A stretch of 64,000 nt of DNA from Chrysoperla carnea (GCF_905475395.1 NC_058342.1:32818140-32882139); one strand, 5' to 3'. Positions 47,509 through 59,518 are shown, numbered from the stretch's first letter. Notes: generated from the sequence alone by a model not told the origin. Translations and numbers: made by a program.

Positions 47509-47581
47509 ACTCCATGTGGCAGAGTGTATAGCGAGTCCGACTTATATAACAAAGGTCTTGGGTTCGAAACCCGGCATGGTA
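47509..47581 (+). other. tRNA-like sequence, probable SINE head
   Basis: Has tggcagagtgtatagcga as a loose A box and gggttcgaaaccc as a strong B box 35-40 nt later, with CCATG/CATGG at the outer ends. The A box is poor and the cloverleaf imperfect, so a tRNA-derived repeat or pseudogene is more likely than a functional tRNA. Confidence 0.4.
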
Positions 47582-48430
47582 TAAAAATCTAATATGTATT
47601 TTAGAATTATCTTCATCGTTCCGTGTGTAAGTCAATAATTTTCCCAAAAAACCCACCGTTTTTTTTCAAAAAGTTCCCAAAAACCCGCTAAAAAACAGCA
47701 TTTCGGGACAAAATTTTTGGATTTTTGTTTTTGACAACATTTCGAATCCATCCCAAGTGTGTACCTCAAAAAAGTTTTTTTACAAATAAGAGGATTGAAC
47801 TATTAGCTCACTATCAAAATTTGATAGGCTTGTGGGGGCAACCTGTATATAGAGTATTCAAATGACGTTTGTGTTATGTTATGTGTGTCTCACTCAGTCT
47901 CAGTCACAGTCACAGTCAGTTGTGTACTTGTATTCGTAGTGTAGTTATACTTGTAGATGTAACAGAACGTTGTAGGTGATTCACCTACCTAGTGGTCCAA
48001 GAGCCCATAACACATGTTAGACCACGGACTTACATGCATCAAGTTATGTAGTTTAAGTAGATATGCAAGGATTGAATAATACTAGGATGAATCATATAGG
48101 TTATCCTTTTCAATTGGATATTTCTATATCAAAAAATCTAGAGAGTGTGATAAAAAACTATCTAAAATATTTAGACAATCTTGTAGTTTATAATAATACC
48201 AAAAAATATAAGGTTGTCGATTATATCAAAACAAAATATTAATTTAATTATGAGTTCATCGAAAAACCATCATTTGATGATCAGAGACGACTATAGTTAG
48301 TTTATTTATGATTGAGGAGCGATATCTATATTATCAAATTTATAAGCATCACTTTCACACAATATATTATATATTTTTGTAGTTGCGTGGTATTGTAAAG
48401 CTAAAAATAATACACTACTTGATTATAAAG

Positions 48431-48714
48431 CAGGCGTGGGCGAGTTATTTTAAGTCAAAGCCACCATTGTTATAAGTTTATTGTGTGTCTCTTTATGCAA
48501 GCCCGCATTGCTCATAGAGGAGGAAGCGAGACGGGTATACGACTCTTCTACCTATCTCAGTCTCTCTTATAGTAATGAGATAGGTAGAAAAAAAATGTTG
48601 TCTTTCTGTCTTACTCGTATTATTGGTTGACACTGGTTAGGGTATTATTGTTTTACTCGTATGTTAGATACAGAAGTCTGAGTGGCTTCTCTAAGCAACG
48701 TTTGCCCATGAATG
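48431..48714. mobile_element. hAT-like MITE with near-perfect 8-bp target duplication
   Basis: The left terminus is caggcgtgggc and the right end is gtttgcccatg followed by aatg. Flanks ttataaag (48423-48430) and ctataaag (48715-48722) differ at one of eight positions, as expected of hAT target duplications. Confidence 0.75.
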
Positions 48715-48740
48715 CTATAAAGCATGAATTTGGTTTATAT

Positions 48741-49040
48741 ATAATAATAATGGGGTTTAGCCTCCGTTTCTTTGACATATACGCCTATAACAGAGGCCAC
48801 CCACATCATTATTTGTTAATCTTTATTTATTTAATTACAAACATATTTACAATTACATTTTGATGTGGGTGGAGTCGGTTACTTCGTTCTTATCCAAGCG
48901 ACGACAATGTGATCAATTCTGCACTCCCATTAATTATAAATTGTTCACACTGCCGCTGCCTAGATTCGAACCCGCAACCTAAGTCTAAATAGTCCAACGT
49001 TCTTAAACAAACGCCTTAGACCGCTCGGCCATTTAGGCTC
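48741..49040 (-). mobile_element. tRNA-derived SINE (tRNA-Leu-like head), copy 1
   Basis: Read on the minus strand: tggccgagcggtctaaggcg (A box) and gcgggttcgaatct (B box), then a body shared with 52352-52643 (attaatgggagtgcagaat) and a TTA-repeat tail. The head resembles a type II (Leu/Ser) tRNA. Confidence 0.85.
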
Positions 49041-49872
49041 TTATTGTAGGTTAACAATCACCTTAAAATGATTCGTCTAAATGTGTTATTGGCTCTTGGA
49101 ATATAGTAAGTAGTAGGTACACCTAGTGCCTACTAGGTATAGGTATAACTACAACTACAAACACAAGGTACCTTCACTCACTTTACTATGGTTTGCTTTG
49201 GGTTGGTTTGGTTTCGTTCTCTACTCTAAACAAAACATTAGCACAGTAATCAACAAATATAAAAAAAAATATTTTTATGAATAAGAAATGAAATGAAATC
49301 CAATGAATAAAAAAAAAAAACCGAACCAAAATGTGATTACGTATAGACTTTTGTATTTATAATGATACCATACATATTATGTACAACTAGCCCGACTCGT
49401 ACGGAATTCCGCTCCCGTGGTTAACGTATTCCGTGGTAAAACAACAAAACAACGAATTTCCTAGGAAAGTGGTAAAAAAATTCAAAAATTCTTAAATTAG
49501 GAGATTTATTAGGCGAACGAAGCGAGTCTCTACTAGGTTAAAATGTAACTTTTTGGTGGTAAACTTTACAAAAAAATATACAAAAGATTTAGACATGAAA
49601 TGAAATGTTGTAGTTCCATATTTATGTCTAGTTGTGCTATCAATCATTATTTTTAGAAAAAATTTTATATAAATAATAAATAATAAAAAACAACAGTATT
49701 TTTTATTTATTACAATGTATATATCAATATGCAGAGACAGTGACACCATCTGTGAGCTACATCTAAGACTAATATATAATTGGCTACATTTAATATTAAT
49801 TTTAATTGAGTGGCCATCTGTAGATTCTTTCAAGTATTAAAAACCGTCATAATGAAAAATACAAAAAACTGC

Positions 49873-50240
49873 AGCTGAAATTTTGATAGCCTGCTCAGTG
49901 CATAAAAAGTGAGGTCGAGTTCGTAAATGTGCAACATAGGTCAAATGGGTCTTGCGTCTGTAGGACTCATATTGTAAACCGTTAGAGATAGAACAAAAGT
50001 TTAAATATAAAAAATATTCCTTATAAAAAAATAAACAACTTTTGTTTGAAACATTTTTTTGTAATCATCACTATTTACCCACGAGGGCCCAATTTTTTAC
50101 CATGTATTCTATGAACATATCAGTTATGAATGTGTGGCTATCTAAGAGTGGATATCTATCTTATAAATGATTGCGTCATCAACACTGTCTGTCTATACAT
50201 GGTATTTCAACAATTTACTCAGTCAATTGTTTATTTTCAA
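49873..50240 (+). repeat. Family B repeat, 3' two-thirds
   Basis: Starts gctgaaattttgatag and carries aaagtgaggtcgagttcgta, cattgtaaaccgttagagat-like sequence, cacgagggccc and tacatggtatttcaacaat, ending cagtcaattgtttattttc. Confidence 0.75.
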
Positions 50241-50707
50241 TTTTTCAATATTTACTTGCATTGAAACGTAAGACTCTAAATTATAAGATGGTAAAAGTTA
50301 ATTTTCTCCAAGTTTATGAGATTTTTTGTGAATATCTTAAAAATTGTATACATTGTTCCTAGATGACACTGTACTCATATTACGAACAATTTATATTCGG
50401 ATTCAAAAAATATCGAATACTTTTAAAAAATGTTTCGTATAAATATTCATTTATGAAAAGTTATGACTTCTTTTTTTTTTTTTTTGAAAGCTTGGTAATA
50501 ATTATGTTTATATGATTTGTCGGAAAATATCGTGTGAAAAGAAGTACTCGAAATTGTATCTATTTAAATACTTTTGTGTCTACGGTAAACATCATGAAAC
50601 GGACTGGCCTCCCCAAATTTCATTAGGTTTGTGGACAATTTCTATATAGCGTCCGAGAAAGTAAAAAAATACTATTAATAAAATAATTCATATTTGTATA
50701 TAACCGA

Positions 50708-50978
50708 AAATGGTTAGGTTAAGTTATATTGGCTGTCCACGAAGGACACACTTAGTCTTTTTTTCAGGACACACTTTTCCGCTGACAATTTCATTTATCA
50801 GCTCCTCAATTTCAGAGGCTGAGTGCACCTCCTTCATTCATATACCATGCACTACACCAGCCCATCACAACTATTAATTAAATTAATTTTGTTGCAACGG
50901 CAGGAATCGAACCCGCTACCCTAAGCATATCGCGGACGAAATTGGTTACGCCTTAACCAACTAAGCTAATAAGGGGAC
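50708..50978 (-). mobile_element. tRNA-derived SINE, second family
   Basis: Minus strand: ttagcttagttggttaaggc (A box), gcgggttcgattcctgc (B box), a body of about 190 bp, and a 3' end acttaacctaacca. The tail resembles the 3' end of the non-LTR element in this window. Confidence 0.75.
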
Positions 50979-51502
50979 CGAAAATACTCCACTTGAAAAC
51001 TTTTGGATGAAAATTGGTTTGAATCTACACTAAACAGATAAATAACGAAATAAAATTCAGGATTCATCGATAATTATCATGATATTGATACCTCGATAAA
51101 TAGTGATGATTATCAATTAATAATTATATTATTAAAAATTAAAATTAATCAATCAAATACTTTTTATCAGGAATTATGAAATTATTATCATTAATAATAA
51201 TAACGTAATGGCTATTGTATTTAATCATAAAGAAACTGACTCCTAATTGATTTGTTTTCACTTAATCGTTCTTATATTATAATTAACTAACAATTACTCA
51301 TCCCACTTCATAGAAAAATTTCATATATAATTGCTTTAGATGCTAAAAAGATGGAATTTTCACCAATCAACTCAAAATAAAGTCAAATTAACAAAAAAGT
51401 TCGGAAAATTTCATTTTTCACAACGCAACCCCCCCGGGAAATCGAAAAAACGACATAGCACGACATCGATATCATGTTGAGAATTAAATTTTCTTGTTTA
51501 AA

Positions 51503-51562
51503 GAAGTGAAAACAAACAATTGAGTGAGTTAATTGTTGAAATACCATGTATAGATAGTGATG
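51503..51562 (-). repeat. Family B repeat, terminal fragment
   Basis: Plus strand gtgaaaacaaacaattgagt followed by taattgttgaaataccatgt, the right terminus of family B in reverse. Confidence 0.65.
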
Positions 51563-51591
51563 ATTACGCAATCCTTTGTTTTTAAGGAAAT

Positions 51592-52172
51592 TTAAGGTTT
51601 TGTTTCCCTACAGTTTTGTAAAAAGTTTAGGTTAATTGCACGGTACATACATATAAACAAAAAACATGCTTTGTGATCAAATAATGTGTTATTTTTACCT
51701 TTACAGTACCACGTAACTACAAAAATATATAATATATTGTGTGCAAGTGATGTTTATAAATTTGATAATATAGATATCGCTCTTCAATCATTAATAAACT
51801 AACAATAGTCGTCTCTGTTCATCAAATGATGGATCTTCGATGAACTCATAATTAAATTAAAATTTTGTTTTGATATCATCGACAACCTTATATTTTTATG
51901 GTAATTTTTATAAACTACAAGATTGTCTAAATATTTTAGATAGTTTTTTATCACACTCTCTAGATTTTTTGATATAAAAATATCCAATTGAAAAGGATAA
52001 CCTATATGATTCATCAATTTTTTCAGCCAACTTTGAACGATAAAAAAAGTAATAAAACGCTCGATGACCTAGGAATTTGTTGTGATTTTTGTAAACTTTG
52101 TCAATCAAAAAATGTATTTATAAAGTTTTATTGAAATCCCAAGTAATATCCAATCCTTGCATATCTCCTTAA
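51592..52172 (-). mobile_element. Family A (TTAA-ended MITE), copy 7, full length
   Basis: Bounded by ttaaggttttgtttccctac and ccttgcatatctccttaa, with TTAA at both ends, 581 bp. The best full-length copy in the window. Confidence 0.85.
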
Positions 52173-52351
52173 GAGAACATTTTATCAAATTTGATCAGAG
52201 AAAAACTGTCCTAATTAATTAAGTGTTAGTAACACTAACTTTACGCAATCTTTTAAGTTTGCAAATACAATTAAAATTTTCCAAAAGCTCCAAATTTTCG
52301 GGGATGTTCGAGTTCGATTACCGACAAGATATTTTATAAGAATCATTTTGA

Positions 52352-52643
52352 GCTTACTTGGCCGAGCGGTCTAAGGCGTTTGCTTTTGACTGTTTGTGAA
52401 TTTAGGTTGCGGGTTCGAATCCAGGCAGCGGCAGTGTGAACAATTTATAATTAATGGGAGTGCAGAATTGATCTCATTGTTGTCGCTTGGATAAGAACGA
52501 AGTAACCGACTCCACCCACATCCAATTGTAATTGTAAATATGTTTCTAATTAAAATAAATAAAGATTAACAAATAATGATGTCGGTGGCCTCTGTAATAG
52601 GCGTATATGTCAGAGAAACGGAGGTTAAACCCCATTATTATTA
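52352..52643 (+). mobile_element. tRNA-derived SINE (tRNA-Leu-like head), copy 2, intact
   Basis: A box tggccgagcggtctaaggcg and B box gcgggttcgaatcc, same body as copy 1, ending in ATT/TTA repeats. It is flanked by a perfect 18-bp duplication, ttataagaatcattttga, at 52334-52351 and 52644-52661, which marks both ends. Confidence 0.92.
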
Positions 52644-53336
52644 TTATAAGAATCATTTTGATCATAAAACAACAAAAACAATCTATTTTTTAGTTGAAAA
52701 ATATTTTTTTAAAATTCGGAAAAATTAATTTTTTTCATACAAAAATTGATAATTTCTTTTGAATGTCACTTTAGCTAAGTTTAAAACTTGGCGACAATTT
52801 CGACCGACGTTTAGCGTAATTGTCTCCCATAAAGATATCATCGGAAAAGAATAATCATTACGCCTTCCCCCCTAAAATTAAAATAATTTAATGGTGATTG
52901 CACCGATTAAAAACACATTTCGGTATAAAAAAAACCCTTCCTTCATAATGAATCTTTGTTAGTTTTGTTTTAAAAAAAAAAATCGTCAACATTTGTCCCA
53001 TGACTTTCTAGTTTAAAAAAAAAAAATGATGTGATAGTAGACGGACAGACGGACAGGCATAACACAAGAAGCAACGAAGCAAACAGTGTTAGACGGACCA
53101 CATTTCATGTATAGGATAGTATGTAGTGTTGATGATAGACGGACCATCGTTTGGTTTCGTGGTGTGTTTAAAACCAGCTTTATGTCTCAAGTATGAAACA
53201 TCACAAACATTTAAGTACCTTGTACCTAGGTACATGAACCAACGACTGAAAATCAGCATGCCTTCATACTCCACTCAAAATAGATGAAATTCAACTGATT
53301 TTTTGAAACAAGAACAAATCGTCTCATAGTGTGAAC

Positions 53337-53663
53337 CATGAAGGTTATAAAGAAGGAGAACGATCGCTATAGAAAATATTGTCCCCGAAATATGGATAAA
53401 ATAAGTGAGGCGCTGCGACCGCTAAGTAGTATCAATAAAAGCGGGCTGTTGTGTGCTAATTTGAAATGATATATCAATTTGTACATTATGCAACTAACTT
53501 CATCTACTTGTACTCATAAACAGCTAACTTCGCAGATACTACTTCTTGATGACAGCGCGGCTGGTGGCTGAAAAATGAACCATAAATTCTACAAATTTTC
53601 AGGGACAGACGCGCTAATGCTTTAACACGTAGCGATCGTTCTCCTTCTTTATAACCTTCATGA
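53337..53663. mobile_element. Nested MITE with 36-bp inverted ends
   Basis: Left end catgaaggttataaagaagg, then agaacgatcgct; right end agcgatcgttct, then ccttctttataaccttcatg. Length 327 bp, non-coding. Confidence 0.8.
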
Positions 53664-53967
53664 CGTGGACGTATTTATACCAAATTTCCGGATAAAAGTT
53701 AGAAAACTCAACTCTTTTGTTTTGCATTGAAAGTTGTTTTTTGGTGTAGTTAGATAACCACTCCATCACAAACAGATCACTTGAGTTACCTTAACCAAGA
53801 CCCCCCGGCCTGTTTTGTAAGCCACAATCTATCTGCTATTACGAATGCATGTTATTATTGTTGTTTCTCTCGATTTACCGTGTCATTCAATTTACGTTTA
53901 ATGTGTTTTTTAGTGCAATTAAGTAAGGATTTTTTTATATTTAAAACGTAGGTTTGTGCTTTATTAA

Positions 53968-54355
53968 TTGAACGTTATGCGTCATTTGCGTAACGCTATC
54001 TGCCTAAAAAGACCGGAATTGTGGAAAGACAATTCATGGTTTTTACACCACGATAATGCACAATCCCATACTGCACTCATAATTCGTGATCATTTCGTCA
54101 AAAACTCAACCCATATCGTTCCGCAATCACCGTATTCACCTGCTCTGGCGCCGTGCGACTTCTGGCTGAAGACCGCTCCGGGGACACCGTTTTGATACGA
54201 TAGAAGAGATTCAAGCAGAAGCGAAGACGTAACTGAAGGCAATCCCGGAAAGTGATTACAACCAGTGTTTCGAAGATTGGAAAATCCGTTGGCATAAGTG
54301 CATTGCATCGGGAGGGGATTACTTTGAAGGGAAAGAAATTGATTTGGAGGAATAA
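53968..54355 (+). pseudogene. Mariner transposase C-terminal remnant
   Basis: The reading frame 53974-54195 encodes WFLHHDNAQSHTALIIRDHF and later PYSPALAPCDFWL. The Asp residues in HHDNA and APCDF are separated by 34 residues, the DD34D spacing of mariner. After CDFWL a frameshift moves the rest (RFDTIEEIQAEAK, then FEDWKIRWHKCIASGGDYFE) to another frame, with an in-frame stop at about 54225. The N-terminal half, with the DNA-binding domain and first catalytic Asp, is absent, so it cannot be active. Confidence 0.9.
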
Positions 54356-54925
54356 ATAAAGAATTTTCAAAATAAATACAATGTCACCCTATTTTTTGGG
54401 GCTTATTAGTCTTTAAAAGGCATGGTTATTGAGTAAAATATTAAAAACTTGGAAAAACACGTTTTCCATGCTTTTCTTTTCTTTTCATATAAAAGTAATT
54501 CACGGTTGTTTTTTTTACTTCGTTAATTTAGATCTATTTTGAGTGGAGTATCATCACTACACTAGTCACTAACTCACATAATAAGTATGTTCTTTTTATA
54601 CCCTAGTAAATACACTCAGTGTAAATAAAAAAGGACCGTCTTATAAAACCGTGTTAGTACTATCTTTTTCTATTTACACTTAGGTGTATTACACCGACGC
54701 AACAAGAATAAATGTATTCTCACTACACTACATAGTACACAGATACAATACCCGCCAGTCCTCAGCTCTCCAGTCTGTAACTTTTTATAATGTCGATGTC
54801 GTTTTGTAATAAACATTGTCGTTTGTCCAACAATTGACAAAGATCAACATATATCCATGTATAGTCGTTTCTCTCTTAAATAAACCGCATACACTATTAT
54901 TATTCATTTACGGAATATTCTACAA

Positions 54926-55200
54926 TACTGTCAAAATCACTTATGATGACGTCGCTTATAACAACAAGTCGGTTATTACGAAAACCCTCATTAGTTTAAG
55001 GAAATTTCCAATAAAATGTGAAAAACCACATCTCTCTAGCAAATAAAGAACACAAGGGGTAGTTTGAAGAGGGGTGGGTTGTGTTTCCGAAATTTTTCCC
55101 AAAGATTTGAAGCAATTCCTCATCGAATGACGAAAACCACATCTTTCTTGCATGTCTAGAAATGCCTTAGACTTTCTTAGTCAGCTTCTAATAGGGCTAA
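54926..55200. mobile_element. Pogo-like MITE, degraded
   Basis: Starts actgtcaaaatcacttatga and continues cgcttataacaacaagtcgg, like the terminus at 17288. A short internal near-duplicate (gaaaaccacatctctctagc at 55019 and a similar copy at 55132) follows. No clear right end. Confidence 0.45.
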
Positions 55201-55555
55201 ATAGGCTTTTCATTTTAAAATCACGATTCACATTAAATTTGTTTCGTACTAAGTGATTTATAACCAATGTGATGAAATGCATAACAAATATCTTCTATCT
55301 TAGTCCTACTTATTGCTGTCAGTACGAAAAAATAAATTCTGCACTTGCGCATATGACACATGATGAAAATCCAGTATCGTAAAACGTAAGAAAAATTTAG
55401 AAAATAAGCATAAAAGAAATTGTTTTTCGCATATAAACAAAAAAATGTATTTTAATTAAGAAAAACTTTCATATGAAAGTTGTACGTGACGTAATTCTGT
55501 ACATTTTCATTTTTTATTTGATTTTCTAGCATGAAAATTGATAAATTTTTCATAT

Positions 55556-55690
55556 ACAGGGTGTTCTGTAATTGACTTTAGAAAACTCTACTACGAGATT
55601 CAGCTCAACGAGACGAACAAAAAATCTCTTTGCCAAATTTCCATCTGACACGTAATTTCCGAGATATTCGGAGATATCTTTCATCCAATC
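55556..55690. mobile_element. Half of palindromic MITE family
   Basis: acagggtgttctgtaattga, then aatctctttgccaaatttcc and taatttccgagatatt follow the same order as the left half of 12445-12804, with substitutions. Confidence 0.6.
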
Positions 55691-56285
55691 ACAAAAAAGA
55701 GTTGGAAGGCGAGTAATGAAATGTTAAGTTGCAGAAAAATTTTTTTAGAGAGGCTGTACAATTAAGATCACATTTACATCATTTAAAAACTGTTTTTAAA
55801 ACAAAAATTTAGAGTGTACCGTAAAATTGGAGAGTATTGTTCGATAAACCTCAAAAAAAATAAAATAATATTTTTTTTACTTCATAAAATATGATTTTTA
55901 TATAAAATAAAGAACACAAAATTAGTCGTTAGAGTGAGTTTTATGGTATTATATTGGTGTATGTGTTCAGTGTTTCAGTACTCTGTTCTGAATATTCTTA
56001 TAGGTATAAGGTACTAAGGGGCAAGTCGGTTTGTCGCCTACACACACGGTTAATAATCAAGTTTATATAGACTAAATAAACAAACAGACAAATAATTGTT
56101 CAGTTTTATCATACCACAAACTATAGGCCAGTTAAAAAGGCTCTAAAACCGGGCTCACATCAACCACAAAAGTATTGCAACAACGATCTTAACGTATTAT
56201 TTCAGGATTTGTGTTAATAAATTAATAATAAAATAATTATTGATTAATAATTATATTATTAAAAATTAAAATAAAACAATCACAT

Positions 56286-56845
56286 ATTTATACCATGTAT
56301 ATATGATATATACATAGTATATTAAGTTTAGTCCCAAGTTTGTAACGCTTAAAAATAATGATGCTAGGAAAAAAATTTTGTCATAGGTGTTCATAAAATC
56401 ACTTAATTAGTCCATTCCCGGTTGTCCGTCCGTCTGTGGACACGATAACTCAAAAACGAACAAAGATATCGAGCTGAAATTTTTACAGCGTACTCAGGAC
56501 ATAAAAAGTGAGGTCAAGTTCGTAAATGAGCAACATTGGTCAATTGTGTCTTGGGTCTGTAGGACCCATCTTGTAAACCGTTAGAGATAGAACAAAAGTT
56601 TAAATATAAAAAATGTTCCTTATCAAAAATTAAACAACTTTTGTTTGAAACATTTTTTCGTAAACATCACTGTTTACCCGTGAGGGCGCCAATTAGGCGG
56701 AAATTTTTATAATATGTACTATACTTGATTATCAGTTATGTATGTGTCACATGTTTGTATGTGTAATGTGGCAGAGTAATCAATACTATCTATACATGGT
56801 ATTTCAACAATTAACTCAGTCAATTGTTTGTTTTCACTTGTTTTG
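56286..56845 (+). repeat. Family B repeat, full length
   Basis: From ttataccatgtatatatgat through cccaagtttgtaacgcttaa, tgttcataaaatcac, gtccgtccgtctg and ttgtaaaccgttagagatag to caattgtttgttttcacttg. The clearest full-length member; no conserved ORF. Confidence 0.8.
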
Positions 56846-58589
56846 TTTTTTAAAATAAATCCGCCACTGGAATCTGAACATTGTAAATAAGTTAAAAGAA
56901 TCAATAAGACAGAGTAAAAAAAGGTAGTTGATTTCAATTTAAAAAAATCATTAATCGAATAATCATTTTTAACCTAATGTTTTTTTAACACAACTGTTTA
57001 ATGTCTTAGATAAGCACACGCATCAGGCAGGCATCTCTATCAGAGGCACAGCCACTCTAGCAGAGAGAGCAGAGATCAGAGAAGCAGACTTAAGTTGGGC
57101 TTGGTGGCACTCTGGCTTGGGCTCACAGATCACAGTTCATAATTGAATAAATTAACCACTCTTAAATTTCAATTTACCAAAGAGCCTCACTTATAGATTC
57201 AGATACCAGCGATACCAACTCTCTACTCTTAGCATTTGTTTATTTATTTTAGTTCGGTTCAACTCAAAACAAAAAAAAAATGAAGAAGACATTTTAAGCT
57301 TATCTTAAGTGTCTAATTAGAAAGAAAAAACAATTTGTATTTATTGAGAGATTTCTTTATTTAATGGGGACCCTTCCACATCGTTTTTAAATTTGATTTT
57401 TATGCCTTGTTTAGGATTCCGCTTCAAGTAATTATTAAAAATTTTATTACAGAATGACAGAGTCAATCAATATTAATAGGGTATTCTACTATATTTGAAA
57501 AAGTACCTCAAAATGTTGATTTTGCTAATAAAAACCCACCAAAAATTTATTTCGAAAAAATACACAAACTTTCTTGACAGATATATTCATAGACATCTGA
57601 TTATAATAAATATAAATACTTATTATTTATGGATATATTATACCCAGCTGTCTATACTAAACTAATTGATGGTCTATGGCTCATACCGGTATGACATCAC
57701 AGCAAGGCTTGCCCGTGTTTTAGGTCACGTGATGTACAGTTTAAAAATAACGATTTTTAATTTTAATATTTTAAAATTTTACCATAAAATGAGTGATATT
57801 AATAAATAATATTAACCGCGTGAAACTAGTTTAAGGCTTAAAATGTATGGAACCATTCTTTTGAAAGATTTCCCCACTTGATCGTTGTATTTTTCAAACA
57901 TACTTTTAAGATGATTCAAAAAATAAAAAAAATAAATAAATACGATTTTTAATTAGCCTAGTTTTTTAAATAAATAAAAAAAAAAGAGTTTTAGATTAGC
58001 TTTTGTATAAATAATTAGGGGGATTTTATAGCATTAAAGGTGGTCCCTTTTATTATTTGTGATAGTCGAGTCGTTTGTTTTTGAACCCCCAGTGTTTTAA
58101 CATTTCAAGAAGAATACAAGGTGATTTTATAATAATACACTGTCAAACTTTGTGGAATGAATTTTTTGTATCAAACGAACCATGAAAATGTACTCTAAAA
58201 AAATCATTTTCGTGATAAATAAATTAAATAATTAATATTAAATAATTTCGTCGCAAAGTTTTTGTATCAAATTTTTAGTTCAAAAAAAATCGATTTAGTT
58301 CAAAAAATTTTCTTCAGGTTATTAAATAGAGAAACTAAAGACACGCCTTTTATGACGTAATTTGTTTTTTAACTAATAATTTAATGTTTTCTTGCAAAAA
58401 TATAATAAAAATATGAAAAGTAGGGATTTGACAAAAACCAATGAAATAATTTTTTAAAATGTTTTTCAAAATAATATAATCGAATTAAATCAGTTGATAT
58501 CCCTTCTTTAGTTGAATAAAATTAAATGAAGTTTACTAATTCAGTGAATGAACAAATTTATCAATTTTTGTCATACCTGTAGCGCCTAA

Positions 58590-58695
58590 ATTAGGGCTCA
58601 GACCCAAAATTGGTAAATAACTTTTTCCATCGTCTTTATGAGCTTATTCTGTAGGCCGACGATCTGCAGTCAATAACAGAACACCGTGTATATGT
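58590..58695. mobile_element. Half of palindromic MITE family
   Basis: ggtaaataactttttccatc, tctttatgagctt and ctgcagtcaataacagaaca, then ccgtgtatat: the right half of the family seen at 12445-12804. Confidence 0.55.
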
Positions 58696-58795
58696 GTGAC
58701 ATGTATGTATGTATAATGTGACAGAATACTCAACACTGTCTTTACATGTTATTTCAACAATTAACTCGGTCAATTGTTTGTTTTCACTTGTTATT
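58683..58795 (+). repeat. Family B repeat, 3' fragment
   Basis: Carries tgtgacatgtatgtatg, gtgacagaat, and caattaactcggtcaattgt followed by ttgttttcact. Confidence 0.65.
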
Positions 58796-59227
58796 TTTAT
58801 TTTTCGTCTACATTCATAAAGTTATAACAAAATTAATCAAATAAATCAAGTTTAAAATAAGATGAAAATAATTTCAACCCTAATTCCCGATATTCAAAGT
58901 GTGTTTAACGAATCACCTTATATTAAATATGCATTTTTTTCAATTAAGGTAATCAAGAAATAAATCTAAAGCACTCACACGACTTCTATATAATACAGGT
59001 GTAATTCAATTAAAAAAAAAGGGGATGAACTAAAAGGGGTTAAAAAAACATAAATTTCTTTATTCAAGATTTTTTTTAATTCATATTTTTGTGATTAAAA
59101 TTTTAAGTTTTTTTTTTCTAATTGGCATATTGAGATTTATAATTTGCTGAATTTTCAAATTAATGCTTTAAAGGTTTAGTTTTTGATCTATAATTAACTT
59201 AAGGATGTATGAGCATGGCAACAATAA

Positions 59228-59350
59228 TTGATTTAAAGGCTCAACATTTTTGTATAAGCAGACTTTTACTCCAAGCATATGTGGCTAAAATTTCAGCTTA
59301 GGTATCCATGCAAATTTTTAAGAAAAAAATCATTGAAAATCGAAATAAAA
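59228..59350 (+). repeat. Left arm of a 3.4-kb-spaced inverted repeat
   Basis: ttcagcttaggtatccatgc and aatcattgaaaatcgaaata are found in reverse complement at 62540-62662, with about 80-85 percent identity by eye over 120 bp. Confidence 0.75.
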
Positions 59351-59518
59351 TATTATATGAAATTTTCGATGATATATTGAATACTATGTATCCAATCGTT
59401 AAATAGACCGATTTTTGTTAATTTTGGGGCGAAATTCCCTTGAAAACTAAGTTTTATGGAATTTTGAAACAAAAGCTTGATATATTTTTTCGTTTTTGAG
59501 TTACAGACAACCAAAAAT

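Larger units (their letters stand above)
48053..49066 (+). mobile_element. Family A (TTAA-ended MITE), copy 6, carrying two nested insertions
   Basis: Starts ttaagtagatatgcaaggat and ends aacaatcaccttaa. It is interrupted by a hAT-like MITE (48431-48714) and by a tRNA-derived SINE (48741-49040). Part of the family A sequence next to the SINE is deleted. Confidence 0.85.
53267..54550 (+). mobile_element. Mariner-type element, defective and nested
   Basis: Outer inverted ends tactccactcaaaatagat (53267-53285) and atctattttgagtggagta (54532-54550) read as TA target site plus a 17-bp terminal repeat. Inside are a smaller inverted-repeat element (53337-53663), a 280-bp block shared with the MITE at 28065-28367, and a transposase remnant. 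Whether the outer ends belong to the same element as the transposase is not settled. Confidence 0.65.

Noticed and set aside
53968..54195. An active mariner transposase
   Set aside because: The N-terminal half is missing and there is a frameshift and an in-frame stop, so only a remnant can be claimed.
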